Assembly: GCA_965178125.1 (NCBI GenBank)
Contig: CBCXTV010000001.1
Span: 296,975-360,974 of the forward strand
DNA from: Bilabrum cf. latius
Lineage: Eukaryota > Bigyra: Bicosoecida > Bigyra > Bicosoecida
Reading direction: 5' to 3'
Length of the DNA stretch: 64,000 nucleotides
A program made the position numbers and the translations under genes. Of the stretch, positions 63,337 through 64,000 are shown in pieces. The first letter of the stretch is position 1, and each line of letters starts with the position of its first letter. The notes beneath the pieces were generated by a model that worked only from the letters and a program-made list of their open reading frames with translations, had not been told where the DNA came from and ran no database searches.

Positions 63337-64000
63337 CTCGGGCCACAACGTCTTGGTGGATTCCTCGAGGACATGGGTGGCATACCGTTGTGCATCCGTT
63401 CCCCGTCGCTCCCTAACGTCTTCAGTGGCAGGTTCGGAAAAGACACCTCCGTAGGCACGCGACAAGTCCCGGTGAAGCGGGCTCGCACCGCGCTGGGCGG
63501 GAGATCGTGAGCGCTTAGAGGACCGGAGCTCTCGGGCGGGTGCGTGTCTCGACAAACTCCCTCTTGACCACGGGCGGGGAACGTGTAGGGCGGAAGCTAA
63601 AGACACCGTAAGTAGCGGAGGGCTAACATTCCGTCCTTCGGTGAGAGCCAAAAGTTCGAGTCTGCGAGAGACTATTATACGAAGTTCTCCCCTCCTCATA
63701 CGTGCGCATAGCCTCCTCACGCGGTAGCGCGAGCGCGGGACCCGGACCTGTCCCTGATGGGCGTGAATCTGAACCCGGCGTACTCTCCTAGTCTGTCACT
63801 TCCACGACCTTGTTGTCGCGGAACCACTTGCACGGAGAGGAACCTGTCGTTCAAGCGGGTGCAGCCGGACGCGCAGGTGTAGTGCATCGCCTTGCATATG
63901 TGCACGGCCAAGTAGATGCCGGAACCGTAGAGGTATCACACTTCCCGCGGAGCTTGGGTGGGTCTTTCGCTGCTGTCGTCTGCTCCAGAAGGTTTGCGCC

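Larger units (their letters stand above)
39417..64000. repeat. Array unit 3 (A + B + truncated C)
   Basis: Block A is 39417-44638, B is 44639-56629 and C runs from 56630 to the window edge. By comparison with unit 2 about 1.2 kb of C lies beyond the window. The complete unit would be about 25,825 bp. The array probably continues beyond the window, since the sequence is cut inside a repeat. Confidence 0.93.

Overview
The window looks like dinoflagellate nuclear DNA: a GC-rich, head-to-tail array of very large, almost identical units. The assignment rests on the mix of protein types: a HUH/SF3 Rep-like protein, a pogo-like transposase, cysteine-rich CxxC proteins, a GT25-like protein and a PARP-like remnant. 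It also rests on the long identical tandem units and the absence of any bacterial operon or ribosome-binding signals. The genus cannot be read from the sequence, and no rRNA, tRNA or spliced-leader gene was recognised.

Three units are present, and each can be split into blocks A, B and C. Unit 1 (1-13834) is A + C without B. Unit 2 (13835-39416, 25,582 bp) is A + B + C. Unit 3 (39417 to the window end, about 25.8 kb if complete) is A + B + C, cut off inside C. Outside the absent B block the units differ only by a 246-bp satellite contraction in unit 2, a poly-A length change (17 versus 11), a 209-bp segment that is unrelated between units 2 and 3, and a few single-base changes.

Block C (5223-13834; 30805-39416; 56630-64000) carries four plus-strand genes: a cysteine-rich (four CxxC) protein, a small coiled-coil protein followed in frame by an amber stop and more coding-like sequence, a pogo/Tc1-mariner DDD transposase, and a Pro/Ser/Thr-rich protein with two CxxC pairs that overlaps the transposase. 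It ends in about 2.3 kb of mainly non-coding DNA with dispersed fragments and a PARP-like remnant.

Block B (18811-30804; 44639-56629) carries a GT25-like protein with a long extension and an SR-rich tail, a small Lys-rich protein, a Rep-like protein with HUH-type and SF3 helicase motifs, and another CxxC protein. Upstream of Rep is a nested inverted repeat with GCACTAC repeats, and just downstream is a perfect 13-bp-arm hairpin; both are candidate origin-type structures.

Block A (1-5222; 13835-18810; 39417-44638) has no convincing intact gene. Between about 0.8 and 3.6 kb it is a patchwork of at least 14 sense-oriented fragments of four genes from B and C, with internal duplication and triplication, followed by 139-bp, 54-bp and about 400-bp tandem repeats.

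Taken together, the array looks like an amplified composite element in which a Rep-type helicase/nickase and a TA-targeting transposase family sit in the same unit as shredded copies of the unit's own genes. Whether these enzymes drive the amplification is inference.
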